Positions 20,891 to 31,316 of a stretch of 64,000 nucleotides of DNA are shown piece after piece (position 1 is the stretch's first letter; the number at the start of each line of letters is the position of its first letter). Origin of the DNA: Streptomyces hiroshimensis (lineage in GTDB: Bacteria > Actinomycetota > Actinomycetes > Streptomycetales > Streptomycetaceae); NCBI RefSeq assembly GCF_014650335.1, contig NZ_BMUT01000002.1, positions 234,725 through 298,724 on the forward strand, given 5' to 3'. The translations under genes were made by a program, and so were the position numbers. The notes under the pieces were generated by a model that was not told the DNA's origin, ran no database searches, and saw only the letters and a list, made by a program, of their open reading frames with translations.

Positions 20891-21499
20891 TTACGGTGTG
20901 AACAGGCGTTCCAGGTGGCCCTCCAGTAGCCCCTTCGCCTCGTCCGGTGTGCATACCTCCAGCAGGAGATACGTCGTCAGGCCGTCCGTCAGGGCGATCA
21001 GAAGCATCGCCTCCGCGTCCGCGGCGCGGGACGAGTCCACCTCGCCCCGGGCGATCCCGGACCGGACCTGGTCCGCGAAGAACGCCCGCAGCGCCGGTAC
21101 GCCCTCCCGCGCGTGGCCGCGCAGCCGCTCGTCGTGGAGGGCGCGTACGAAGTACGCGATCTGGACCAGGTTCCCGGTGCGGCTCTCCTCGTCCAGGGGG
21201 AGCATCTCCAGGACCGTCTCCCGCAGGACGTCCCGCGGTGAAGGCGGTACGGCGAGCCCCATGAGGCGCGTCCGGATGCGCTTCTCCGCCAGCTCGCCCA
21301 AGTACTTGAGCGCGAAGACGAGCATCTCGTCCTTGCTGGAGAAGTAGTGCTGCAGCTGCCCCAGCGAGATCCCCGCCTCCGCCGCGACGTCGCGCAGGCT
21401 CGCGCCGTCGAGCCCCCGCGCGCACGCGATGCGCCACAGGGCCTCCGCGATCGCCCGGCGCCGCTCCTCGTGGTCCACGCGCTTGGGCACGCCCACCAC
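20891..21499 (-). CDS. TetR family regulator
   Basis: A 202-residue, BetI/AcrR-like regulator. HTH at residues about 12-58 (AEALWRIACARGLDGASLRD and ISLGQLQHYFSSKDEML), then an all-helical ligand domain. GTG 21499 and GTG 21490 (MPKRVDHEERRR) are both possible; GGTGAGG fits the second better. It faces a pair of PH-domain membrane protein genes, and a long perfect inverted repeat lies between them, so it likely represses itself and them. Confidence 0.9.
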   Translation of the reverse strand: MVGVPKRVDHEERRRAIAEALWRIACARGLDGASLRDVAAEAGISLGQLQHYFSSKDEMLVFALKYLGELAEKRIRTRLMGLAVPPSPRDVLRETVLEMLPLDEESRTGNLVQIAYFVRALHDERLRGHAREGVPALRAFFADQVRSGIARGEVDSSRAADAEAMLLIALTDGLTTYLLLEVCTPDEAKGLLEGHLERLFTP

Positions 21500-21504
21500 C
21501 TCAC

Positions 21505-21559
21505 CTTTCCAAGTCGCTCGTATTGCTATAGCTTATTGCCATACAACTGACTTGGAAAG
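21505..21559. promoter_or_regulatory. Long inverted repeat between TetR and PH-domain genes
   Basis: CTTTCCAAGTC (21505-21515) and GACTTGGAAAG (21549-21559) are perfect 11-bp arms around a 33-bp AT-rich centre (with ATTGCTATAGC and TTATTGCC), which probably holds the promoter elements. The two arms may be two half-operators flanking a divergent promoter. Confidence 0.65.
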
Positions 21560-21584
21560 CACCAGCAGGGGGAGCGGCAAGCCC

Positions 21585-22124
21585 ATGGCAGGACACCGGC
21601 GCAGTGCACAGACGCAGCTCATGCTCAGGCCGCCCCGCAACGGCGTCGACCCGAGAGCCCGCCGCTGGTGGACCGTTCAGGCCCTGCTGACGGTCAGCGG
21701 CCCCCTGCTCCTCGTTGCGGTCGCCCTGCTGGTCAACTCCCTGCTGTTCTTCCCGGGCGCCCTCCCCTGGCTCGCCCCCCTGCTGCTCGTCACGTGCGTG
21801 CTGCCCGCCGTCGCCTACGTCCTGGCCATGCCGCGCCTGCGCTGCCGTATCCACGCCTGGGAGGTCGGGGAGGCCGCGGTCTACGCCGCCGGCGGCTGGC
21901 TCCTGCGCAAGCGCCGCATAGCCCCGCTCTCGCGCGTCCAGACCGTCGACACCGTCCGCGGCCCGCTCCAGAGCCGCTTCGGCCTCGCCACCGTCACGGT
22001 CACCACCGCCTCCACGGCCGGCGACGTCCGCATCGCCGGCGTCTCCGACGAGGACGCGGAGTGGCTGGCGACCCGGATCGCCGACGCCGCCCGCCTCGTC
22101 CCCGCGGACGGTGACGCCGCATGA
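21585..22124 (+). CDS. PH-domain membrane protein (YdbS-like)
   Basis: 179 residues from ATG 21585 (GGGGGAGCGGC upstream). Two membrane helices (about residues 28-48 and 52-75) precede a bacterial PH domain. The core includes WEVGEAAVYAAGGWLLRKRR, VDTVRGPLQSRFGLATVTV and a STAGDVRI strand, the bPH2/YdbS pattern. Function of the family is poorly known; YdbS/YdbT pairs in Bacillus affect resistance to a bacteriocin. The stop overlaps the next start (ATGA), so the two are co-translated. Confidence 0.85.
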   Translation: MAGHRRSAQTQLMLRPPRNGVDPRARRWWTVQALLTVSGPLLLVAVALLVNSLLFFPGALPWLAPLLLVTCVLPAVAYVLAMPRLRCRIHAWEVGEAAVYAAGGWLLRKRRIAPLSRVQTVDTVRGPLQSRFGLATVTVTTASTAGDVRIAGVSDEDAEWLATRIADAARLVPADGDAA

Positions 22125-23680
22125 GCGAGCAGCAGCCGGAGCAGCAGCCGGAGCAATGGCCCGCGCAGGCGGCGCCCGCGCAGGCGCCCGAGCCGTGGCG
22201 CACCCTCGACCCCCGCACGATCGCCGTGCACTGCACCTGGATGGGCGCCCCCCTCGGCTCGCTCGCCCTCACCGCCCTCGCCACCGGCGGCCGCCTCGAC
22301 ACGCGCGCGTGGATCACCCTCGCCGTGATCGCCGTCGTCTTCGCCGGCATCGCCGCGAGCGGCGTCGTCACCTGGCGGCGCACCCGCTACCGCGTCACCG
22401 CCGACGCCGTCGAGCTCCGTACGGGCCTGCTCACGCGCAGCGTCCGCGCGATCCCCCTGCACCGTGTCCGCAACGTCGACATCACCGCGAACGCCGTCCA
22501 GCGCGTCCTCGGCCTCGCCGTGCTGCGCGCCGGCACCGGCGGCGGGGGGCGCGGCGGCGAGATCTCCCTGGAGGCCCTCGCCCGCCCCGAAGCCGTCCGG
22601 CTGCGCGCCGAACTCCTCGCCCGAGCCGGCGCCCGCCGCGCCGACGACCCCGTCCTCGCCGGCGCCGACCTGCGCCGGCTGCGCTACGCCCCGCTGACCT
22701 TCTGGGCCGTCGGCGGCGTCTTCGCCGCCGCGGGCGGTGTGTGGCGGATCCTCGACGGGATCGGCATCGAGCCCTGGCGCATCGGCATCGTGCGCCGCGC
22801 GTTCGACGACTTCGGCCACAGCTTCCTGTGGGTCACCGTCCCGCTCGCCCTCCTCGCGATCACCGTCCTCGGCGCCGTCGGCGCGGTCGCGCTGTACGCC
22901 GAGGAGTGGTGGGACTACCGCCTGGAGTGGACCGACGCAGCCACCTTGCGCGTGCGCCACGGCCTGTTCACCACGCGGTCGGTCTCCATCGAGCGCGCCC
23001 GCCTGCGCGGCGTGACCCTGCGCGAGCCGCTCCTGCTGCGCGCGGGCGGCGGGGCGAGCGTCCGGGCCGTGGCCGGCGGCCTCGGCAACACGGAGGAGAA
23101 CCGCCGCCGCAGCGTCGTCCTGCCGCCCGCCTCGTACGCCGAAGCCCTGCGCGTGTGCGACGGGGTGCTGGGCGAGCCCCTCGGCGCGCCGGAGCTGACG
23201 CCCCACCCGCGGGCCGCGCTCCGCCGCCGCCTCGTGCGGGCGCTCGCGTGGTGCGTGCTGCCGCCTGCCGTCGTGCTCGCCGTGCTGGGCGCGCTCCTCA
23301 CGCCCGTCCTGCTGTACTGCGCGGCGGGCTGGGTGCTCCTCGCCGCTCCCGTCGCGTACGGGCTCGGGCGCGACGCCTACCGCGGGCTCGGCCACGGCCT
23401 GCGGGGCCGCTTCCTGCTCGTGCGGTCCGGCACCTTCGGCCGCGAGACGACGGCCCTGGACCGGTCGGCCGTGCTGGCGTGGACCTTCACCGACAGCCCC
23501 TTCTCCCGCCGGGCCGGCGTCGTCACCGCGACCGCCGCCGTCGCCGCGGGGGAGGGCGGATACCGCATCCGGGACATGTCCGCCGATACCGCCGCAGGCT
23601 TCGCGGAGGCGGCGACGCCGGGGATGCTCGCGGAATTTCTGGAGCCTTCCCGGAGCGCGGTGAACGACGGCCCCTCGTAA
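22121..23680 (+). CDS. PH-domain membrane protein (YdbT-like)
   Basis: 519 residues; partner of the preceding gene. Repeated modules of paired membrane helices followed by bPH2 domains: the first near residues 45-165 (YRVTADAVELRTGLLTRSVR, PLHRVRNVDITANAVQRVLG), a second near 240-340 (WTDAATLRVRHGLFTTRSVS), and a third at the C-terminus. Gln/Pro-rich N-terminal tail. An envelope or membrane-stress role is only inferred from the YdbST-like arrangement. Confidence 0.85.
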   Translation: MSEQQPEQQPEQWPAQAAPAQAPEPWRTLDPRTIAVHCTWMGAPLGSLALTALATGGRLDTRAWITLAVIAVVFAGIAASGVVTWRRTRYRVTADAVELRTGLLTRSVRAIPLHRVRNVDITANAVQRVLGLAVLRAGTGGGGRGGEISLEALARPEAVRLRAELLARAGARRADDPVLAGADLRRLRYAPLTFWAVGGVFAAAGGVWRILDGIGIEPWRIGIVRRAFDDFGHSFLWVTVPLALLAITVLGAVGAVALYAEEWWDYRLEWTDAATLRVRHGLFTTRSVSIERARLRGVTLREPLLLRAGGGASVRAVAGGLGNTEENRRRSVVLPPASYAEALRVCDGVLGEPLGAPELTPHPRAALRRRLVRALAWCVLPPAVVLAVLGALLTPVLLYCAAGWVLLAAPVAYGLGRDAYRGLGHGLRGRFLLVRSGTFGRETTALDRSAVLAWTFTDSPFSRRAGVVTATAAVAAGEGGYRIRDMSADTAAGFAEAATPGMLAEFLEPSRSAVNDGPS

Positions 23681-23831
23681 GGCGAAAAGCGGCCCTTCAT
23701 AAGGGGATTTGTCCGGTCCTCTTGAAGTTTTCCGAGCAGTTTTTGTTATCGTCGCGCCCCATCCGCATCTCCTATGTGTCGGACCGAACGGATCGACTCC
23801 CGAACGGAATGCCGGAGAAGGGTGGCGGAGC

Positions 23832-25535
23832 GTGAACAGTCAGAGCGTGGCCGTGGTCGAGGCGGCGCGAGCCGGGGACACGGCGGCACAGGACGAGCTC
23901 GTCGCCGCCCACCTGCCGCTCGTCTACAACATCGTCGGCCGGGCCCTGGGCGGCCACGCCGACGTCGACGACGTGGTCCAGGAGACGATGCTCCGGGTCA
24001 TCAACGGCCTCGGCGAGCTGCGCGACGCCGCCGCCTTCCGGTCCTGGCTCGTCGCCATCACCATGAACCAGATACGCAGCCACTGGCGGGAGCGCCCGGA
24101 GACTCCCGTCAGTGGCCTGCAGGAGGTCGCCGAAGTCCCCGACCCGGAAGCGGACTTCGTCGACATCACCATCGTCCGGCTCGGTCTGCAGGGGCAGCGC
24201 AAGGAGGTCGCCGAGGCCACGCGCTGGCTCGACGACGACGAGCAGACCGTGCTGTCCCTGTGGTGGCTGGAGGCCGCCGGCGAGCTCACGCGCGCCGAGG
24301 TCGCCGCCGCCCTCGACATGACCCCGCAGCACGCCGCCGTCCGTATCCAGCGCACCAAGGCCCAGCTGGACACCGCCCGCGGCGTCGTCCGGGCCCTCGC
24401 CGCGCAGCCCGCCTGCCGGCAGCTCGGCGACGTCGTCGCCTCCTGGGACGGCGCCCCCTCCGCCCTGTGGCGCAAGCGCGTCGCCCGCCACGTGCGCGGC
24501 TGCGGCCGCTGCGTCGGCGCGACGTCGTCGCTGGTCCCCGCCGAGGGGCTGCTCGTCGGCCTGGGCCTCGTGCCGCTGGGTGCCGGCCTGCTGGGCTGGT
24601 GGCGCGGCGGGTCGGTGCTGCAGACACAGCCGGTGGCCCACGTCTCTCCGGCGGCTTCCCCGTCGGCCTCCGCGTCCGGCGCCGGCGAAGGCACGCGCGC
24701 GGGCGCGCGCGTGGGCCGCCGCCGCGCAGGCAACGGCAACGGCAGTGGCAGCGGCAACCGGGGCCACCGCGCACGCCGCCCCCGCACCGCCAGGCGCGCC
24801 GCGGCCGGCGCCGCCGCCCTGGCCCTCCTCACGGGCGGCGTCCTCGGCGGCCTCTACCTCTTCACCGACTCCTCGGACGGCAAGAGCGTCTCCGCCAAGG
24901 ACGGGCAGACGCCCCAGAACCGGGTGCAGGCCCTCGACGCCGGCGCGTCCGCGCTGCCGTCCGCCGCCTCACCGTCCCCCTCCGCGAGCGCGTCCGCCTC
25001 GGCCAAGCCGTCCGCATCGGCATCCGCGTCCGCGTCGTCCTCCGCCTCGCCGTCCGCGGAGCCGAGCCGCTCCTCCGCCCCGGCGAAGCCCTCGCCCGAG
25101 GAGAAGAGCCCGAGCCCGGCCAAGCGCGCCCCCAAGGCCGCGAACCCCGGCGGCGGCTCGCTCGGCCAGCAGGTCACCGCCCTGGTCAACGCCGAGCGCG
25201 CCAAGGCCGGCTGCTCGCCCCTGACGGAGAACAGCACCCTGGACGCGGCCGCCCAGGGCCACTCCGACGACATGGCCGCCCGCGGCTTCTTCGACCACAC
25301 CAACCCCGACGGCAAGGGCCCCGGCGACCGCATCACCGCCGCCGGCTACAACTGGAGCACGTACGGCGAGAACATCGCCTACGGACAGCAGTCGGCGTCC
25401 TCCGTCATGGACTCCTGGATGCACAGCGACGGCCACCGCAAGAACATCCTCAACTGCTCCTTCAAGGAGATCGGCGTAGGCGTCAACCACGCCCCGGGCG
25501 GCCCGAGGTGGACCCAGGTTTTCGGAGCCCGCTGA
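23832..25535 (+). CDS. ECF sigma factor fused to ZAS-like motif, membrane segment and CAP domain
   Basis: 567 residues from GTG 23832. Residues 8-80 form sigma region 2 (AHLPLVYNIVGRALGGHADV then DVVQETMLRVINGLGEL); 130-190 form region 4 (VAAALDMTPQHAAVRIQR). An HxxxCxxC motif follows (His220, Cys224, Cys227), as in zinc anti-sigma domains. Next come a hydrophobic stretch (about 238-257), a basic region, a strong membrane helix (about 323-346), an Ala/Ser/Pro linker, and a CAP/SCP domain (443-567; NAERAKAGCSPL, GHSDDMAARGFFDHTNP, MHSDGHRKNILNCSFKEIGV). It looks like a membrane-anchored, self-inhibited sigma factor with an outside sensor. Confidence 0.88.
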   Translation: MNSQSVAVVEAARAGDTAAQDELVAAHLPLVYNIVGRALGGHADVDDVVQETMLRVINGLGELRDAAAFRSWLVAITMNQIRSHWRERPETPVSGLQEVAEVPDPEADFVDITIVRLGLQGQRKEVAEATRWLDDDEQTVLSLWWLEAAGELTRAEVAAALDMTPQHAAVRIQRTKAQLDTARGVVRALAAQPACRQLGDVVASWDGAPSALWRKRVARHVRGCGRCVGATSSLVPAEGLLVGLGLVPLGAGLLGWWRGGSVLQTQPVAHVSPAASPSASASGAGEGTRAGARVGRRRAGNGNGSGSGNRGHRARRPRTARRAAAGAAALALLTGGVLGGLYLFTDSSDGKSVSAKDGQTPQNRVQALDAGASALPSAASPSPSASASASAKPSASASASASSSASPSAEPSRSSAPAKPSPEEKSPSPAKRAPKAANPGGGSLGQQVTALVNAERAKAGCSPLTENSTLDAAAQGHSDDMAARGFFDHTNPDGKGPGDRITAAGYNWSTYGENIAYGQQSASSVMDSWMHSDGHRKNILNCSFKEIGVGVNHAPGGPRWTQVFGAR

Positions 25536-25609
25536 CCGCCCGCTGACCGCGCCCGCCGCCCCGGCCGCCGGCCCGCCCGCCCTTGAGCGCGGCCCGTCGG
25601 CGCGCCGGC

Positions 25610-26361
25610 TCAGCGCCGCCGCCCGCCCTTGAGCGTCGCCCGCAGGTACTCCCGGTTCATCGCCCCGATCGCCGTGAGCGGGATGCCCTTCGGGCAGGCC
25701 ACGGCGCACTCGCCGGTGTTCGTGCAGCCCCCGAAGCCCTGGTCGTCCATGGTCTCCACCATGTCCAGCACCCGGGACTCCCGCTCGGGCGCGCCCTGCG
25801 GCAGGACGTTGAGGTGGACGACCTTCGCGGAGGTGAAGAGCATCGCCGAGCCGTTCGGGCAGGCTGCCACGCACGCGCCGCAGCCGATGCACTCCGCGTG
25901 CTCGAAGGCGAGGTCGGCGACCGGCTTCGGCACGGGCGTGGCGTGCGCGTCGGGGGCCGAGCCGGTGGGGGCGGAGACGTAGCCGCCCGAGCCGATGATG
26001 CGGTCGAAGGCGGAGCGGTCGACGACCAGGTCCTTCACGACCGGGAAGGCGGCCGCCCGCCACGGCTCGACGTCGATGGTGTCCCCGTCGGCGAAGTGGC
26101 GCATGTGCAGCTGGCAGGTCGTGGTCCGCTCGGGCCCGTGCGCCTGCCCGTTGATGACCATGCCGCACGCCCCGCAGATGCCCTCGCGGCAGTCGTGGTC
26201 GAAGGCCACGGGCTCGTCCCCGGCGAGGATCAGTTCCTCGTTGAGGTGGTCGAGCATCTCCAGGAAGGACATGTCCTCGCTGATTCCCGTGACCCGGTAG
26301 GTGGTCATGGCGCCCGGCTCGCCGGCATTGCGCTGGCGCCAGATGCGCAGGGTGAGGTCCA

Positions 26362-26362
<1 letters not shown>
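25610..26362 (-). CDS. sdhB: Succinate dehydrogenase / fumarate reductase iron-sulfur subunit
   Basis: 250 residues. Plant-type [2Fe-2S] ligands are in [10 protein letters not shown] and the later Cys of TTTCQLHMR. The C-terminal ferredoxin-like half has [12 protein letters not shown] and [15 protein letters not shown] for the 4Fe-4S and 3Fe-4S centres. It carries electrons from SdhA to the membrane subunit. The ATG at 26362 shares one base with the sdhA stop. Third gene of the sdhC-sdhA-sdhB unit. Confidence 0.95.
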
Positions 26363-28317
<1,955 letters not shown>

Positions 28318-28319
28318 GC

Positions 28320-29024
28320 TCAGCTCACGACTCCTGTCAGGACGCCCACGGGCACGGCGATGAAGCCGCAGGTCAGCACCAGCGCCAGCGCGTCGGCCAG
28401 GAACTTCAGCACCCGCTCGCGGCGGGCCGAGTTCGCCCCCAGCGTCTGGGCGGCGCTCCAGAAGCCGTGCCGGATGTGCAGCCCGAGGGCGAGCATCGCG
28501 GCGATGTAGAAGGCCGTGACGGCGGGGCGGTCGAGGGAGGCGACGAGGTTCTCGTAGGGGCGGCCCTCCTCGGCGTTGGGGTTGACCGTCAGCGTCGTCA
28601 GGTCGAGGACGTGCCAGACGATGAACAGCCCGAGGATCACGCCGCCCCAGCGCATGGTGCGCGTGGCGTAGCTCGCGCGCTGTCGCTTACGGGCGTACTT
28701 CTGCGGCCGCGCGGCCAGGTCGCGGCGGCTGAGCTGGTACGCGGCGACGCCGTGCAGCACGACCGCCGTCCCGAGGGCGGCGCGGGCCATCCACAGGAAC
28801 CACTCGTAGTGCAGGAAGGGCTCGCCCACGGTGCGGATCCAGTGCCCGTAGTGGTTGAACTCCCCGGCCCCGAAGAACACCTTCAGATTGCCCACCACGT
28901 GGGCGACCAGGTACGCCAGCATGATCATGCCGGTGACCGCCATGACCGCCTTCTTGCCGACGGTCGACCGCCACACGGAGCCGATGAGGGACGGAGGACG
29001 GTCCGTCCGGGTCGCCAGTGCCAT
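28320..29024 (-). CDS. sdhC: Succinate dehydrogenase cytochrome b subunit
   Basis: 234 residues from ATG 29024 (upstream in-frame codons lack protein character). Five predicted membrane helices with His residues suited to two hemes ([63 protein letters not shown]). This is the class B single-subunit anchor (TIGR02046 type) that passes electrons to menaquinone. First gene of the leftward sdh operon, divergent from a LysR gene. Confidence 0.93.
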   Translation of the reverse strand: MALATRTDRPPSLIGSVWRSTVGKKAVMAVTGMIMLAYLVAHVVGNLKVFFGAGEFNHYGHWIRTVGEPFLHYEWFLWMARAALGTAVVLHGVAAYQLSRRDLAARPQKYARKRQRASYATRTMRWGGVILGLFIVWHVLDLTTLTVNPNAEEGRPYENLVASLDRPAVTAFYIAAMLALGLHIRHGFWSAAQTLGANSARRERVLKFLADALALVLTCGFIAVPVGVLTGVVS

Positions 29025-29084
29025 GGCACCAGACGCTAGGCAGCGGCAGGTCGATCCGTCCAAGACATGATGAAGCTGGTTTCC

Positions 29085-29099
29085 ATAGGCTCTGCCTAT
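29085..29099. promoter_or_regulatory. LysR box next to the LysR start codon
   Basis: ATAGGC-TCT-GCCTAT is a perfect palindrome of LysR-box (T-N11-A) form. It lies 2 bp before the LysR ATG (29102) and 61 bp upstream of the divergent sdhC start, well placed to control both directions. Confidence 0.6.
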
Positions 29100-29101
29100 C
29101 T

Positions 29102-30007
29102 ATGCTGCTGACCGTGCAACTCCAGCAGCTCCGCTACTTCGCAACCCTGGCCGAAGTCCGTCACTTCACCCGGGCCGCCGAGTCCCTGCACGTCGCCCAG
29201 CCGTCGCTCTCCCAGCAGATCCGCGCCCTGGAGCGGGAGCTGGGCGCGGAGCTCTTCCAGCGCGCCCGCGGCAACATCACCCTCACCGACGCCGGCGAGG
29301 CGCTGCTGCCGCTGGCCCGGCAGATCCTGGCCGACACCGAGACGGCCCGGCGCGAGGTCCAGGAGGTCGCCCAGCTGCGGCGCGGCCGGGTGCGCCTCGG
29401 CGCCCCGCCCAGCCTCTGCGCGAGCCTCGTCCCCGACGTCCTGCGGGCCTATCACGCCCGCTACCCGGGCATCGAGCTCCTCGTCGACGAGGGCGGCTCC
29501 CAGGACCTCGTGCGCACCCTCGCCGCAGGCGGTCTCGACCTCGCCCTGGTCATCACGCCCCTGGCCGTCGGCGCCCCGGCCCTCGCCACGACCGAGCTCC
29601 TGCGCGAGGACCTCGTCGTCGTCACCGCCCCCGGGGAGCCGCCGCCCACCCGGCGCCGCGCCCTGCGCGTGGCGGACCTGGAGGGCCTGCCCATGGTGAT
29701 GTTCCGCCGCGGCTACGACCTGCGCGAGATCACCACCGCGGCCTGCCGCGCCGCCGGCTTCGAACCGGTCTTCACCGTCGAGGGCGGCGAGATGGACGCG
29801 GTCCTCGGCTTCGTCCGCGCGGGCCTGGGCCTGGCGGTGGTGCCGGGCATGGTGGCGGCCCGCTCGGGCCTGCGGGTCACCCCCTTCGAGGGCACCCGCA
29901 TGCGCCGCACGATCGCCCTGGCGCACCGCAAGGACGTCGCCCCGCCGCGCGCGGCGCGGGAGCTGCGGACGGTCCTGCTGGAGCACTTGGGGACGACGCA
30001 GCCCTGA
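29102..30007 (+). CDS. LysR family regulator next to sdh operon
   Basis: 301 residues; HTH in residues 5-64 (LQQLRYFATLAEVRHFTRAA, LHVAQPSLSQQIRALERELG), effector domain about 95-295. ATG 29102 is taken, with GTG 29114 as alternative. No Shine-Dalgarno can precede the ATG because the LysR palindrome occupies that place, so the transcript may be leaderless or start from the GTG. Divergent to sdhCAB, which it probably regulates, together with itself. Confidence 0.9.
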   Translation: MLLTVQLQQLRYFATLAEVRHFTRAAESLHVAQPSLSQQIRALERELGAELFQRARGNITLTDAGEALLPLARQILADTETARREVQEVAQLRRGRVRLGAPPSLCASLVPDVLRAYHARYPGIELLVDEGGSQDLVRTLAAGGLDLALVITPLAVGAPALATTELLREDLVVVTAPGEPPPTRRRALRVADLEGLPMVMFRRGYDLREITTAACRAAGFEPVFTVEGGEMDAVLGFVRAGLGLAVVPGMVAARSGLRVTPFEGTRMRRTIALAHRKDVAPPRAARELRTVLLEHLGTTQP

Positions 30008-30013
30008 GGAGGC

Positions 30014-30373
30014 TCACCCCCACAGCGCCCGCCCCAGCGCCACCCCCGCGAACGCCGCGCCCAGCCCGCACACCACGCTCAGGATCACGTTCGCCGCCGC
30101 GTAGCCGCGGCCGCCCTCGCGGGCCAGGACCAGCGTCTCGTAGGAGAACGTGGAGTACGTCGTGAGGGCGCCGCACAGGCCCGTGCCGAGCAGCAGTTGC
30201 CAGGGAGAGGGCGCGGCCGCGGTGAGGACGCCAAGGATCAGGCTGCCCGCGACGTTCACGGCGAACGTGCCCCACGGGAAGACCGAGTCGTGGCGCGACT
30301 GCACCGCACGGTCGGTGAGATAGCGCAGGGGCGCGCCGGCCATCGCGCCGGCGACGACGAGGAGCCAGTTCAC
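30014..30373 (-). CDS. crcB: CrcB/Fluc fluoride channel subunit (second copy)
   Basis: 119 residues from GTG 30373; four membrane helices. Signature [18 protein letters not shown] and the [19 protein letters not shown] phenylalanine/Thr-rich pore motif are diagnostic of Fluc. Exports fluoride as a dual-topology dimer. The start overlaps the stop of the DUF190 gene by 4 bp. Two different crcB genes in one operon suggest a heterodimeric channel. Confidence 0.93.
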   Translation of the reverse strand: MNWLLVVAGAMAGAPLRYLTDRAVQSRHDSVFPWGTFAVNVAGSLILGVLTAAAPSPWQLLLGTGLCGALTTYSTFSYETLVLAREGGRGYAAANVILSVVCGLGAAFAGVALGRALWG

Positions 30374-30804
30374 GCGCCGCCCTCCGGGGCGACGGGCCCG
30401 AGCCGGAGGACCTCGACGGGCTCCAGGGTGACGAGCTTCTCCCCGGCCACCTCCGCAAGCGCCGGAAGGAACGCCCGGACGGCCTCCTCGGCGTCCACGA
30501 TCACCACCGTCACCGGCAGGTCCTCGCTCAGGGAGAGCAGCCGCGCGGTGTGGACGACGGACGAGGCGCCGTAGCCCTCGGACCCGCGGAAGACCGTCGC
30601 CCCCGCGAGCCCGGCGGCGTGCGCACGGTGCACGATCTCGCTGGAGAGCGGGTGGTGCCCCCAACGGTCCGATTCGGTGAGGAAGACGGTCAGGCGAAGG
30701 GCCCCGGCGCCGCCCCCGCCCCGGAGCTTCGCACCCTGCGGGCCTTGCAGTCCTTGCGGCCCCTGTGGCTCCTGCGGGCCTTGCGGCCGCCCCTGCGGCG
30801 TCAT
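30370..30804 (-). CDS. DUF190 domain protein with N-terminal Gly-Pro-Gln repeats
   Basis: 144 residues from ATG 30804. The body (residues 38-140) is a DUF190 domain: [33 protein letters not shown] and [17 protein letters not shown] give the ferredoxin-like, PII-like fold. DUF190 genes regularly accompany crcB, and a regulatory or nucleotide-sensing role in fluoride resistance is inferred. The first 27 residues are unusual, with tandem Gly-Pro-Gln triplets ([16 protein letters not shown]). Overlaps both neighbouring crcB genes by 4 bp. Confidence 0.86.
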   Translation of the reverse strand: MTPQGRPQGPQEPQGPQGLQGPQGAKLRGGGGAGALRLTVFLTESDRWGHHPLSSEIVHRAHAAGLAGATVFRGSEGYGASSVVHTARLLSLSEDLPVTVVIVDAEEAVRAFLPALAEVAGEKLVTLEPVEVLRLGPVAPEGGA

Positions 30805-31280
30805 CGCGTACGCCTCCGCAGCAGGAACGCCTTCGTCGCCGTGGCCGCCACCAGGACCGTCGCCAGCGCGGCGACGAGCGTGCCCGCCAGATACGCGAGC
30901 GCCGTCGCCACGTGCCCGCCCTCGATCAGCCGCTGGACGTCCACCGTGTACGTCGAGAAGGTGGTGAACCCGCCGAGCACCCCCGTCCCGAGGAACGGCC
31001 GCAGCAGCCGGTGCGGCGCGGCGAGCTCGCCGATCGCCACCAGCAGCACCCCGATCAGGGCGCAGCCCACCGCGTTGATCAGCAGGGTGGTCCAGGGGAA
31101 GGCGCCGGCCGGCGTGGGCCACAGCAGCCCGGCGCCGTAGCGGGCGGCGGCCCCCGCGCCGCCGCCGAGGGAGACCGCGCAGACGACCGCGCCCTGTCCG
31201 CGTGTCACGGACGGCCGCCCGGGGGAAGGCGTGCGCGTGCGCGGGCCGCCGGTGACCGTCCCGGGCCGGGTCGTGCTCAT
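30801..31280 (-). CDS. crcB: CrcB/Fluc fluoride channel subunit (first copy)
   Basis: 159 residues. After a 28-residue hydrophilic lead the Fluc fold begins: [54 protein letters not shown], and a last helix ending in a basic tail. Heads the leftward crcB-DUF190-crcB operon. No fluoride-riboswitch-like leader could be recognised in the 36 bp upstream, and the StyA-like gene ends just before it. Confidence 0.92.
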   Translation of the reverse strand: MSTTRPGTVTGGPRTRTPSPGRPSVTRGQGAVVCAVSLGGGAGAAARYGAGLLWPTPAGAFPWTTLLINAVGCALIGVLLVAIGELAAPHRLLRPFLGTGVLGGFTTFSTYTVDVQRLIEGGHVATALAYLAGTLVAALATVLVAATATKAFLLRRRTR

Positions 31281-31316
31281 ACGGTCCGTCCGCCTCCTCC
31301 TCGTCGTGCGCCCAGG

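Noticed and set aside
23722..23750. Promoter TTGAAG with GTTATC for the sigma-CAP gene
   Set aside because: The -10 match is poor and the hexamers could be chance in the only AT-rich stretch.
31281..31316. Fluoride riboswitch before the crcB operon
   Set aside because: Only 36 bp are available and no crcB-motif pseudoknot pattern could be recognised.
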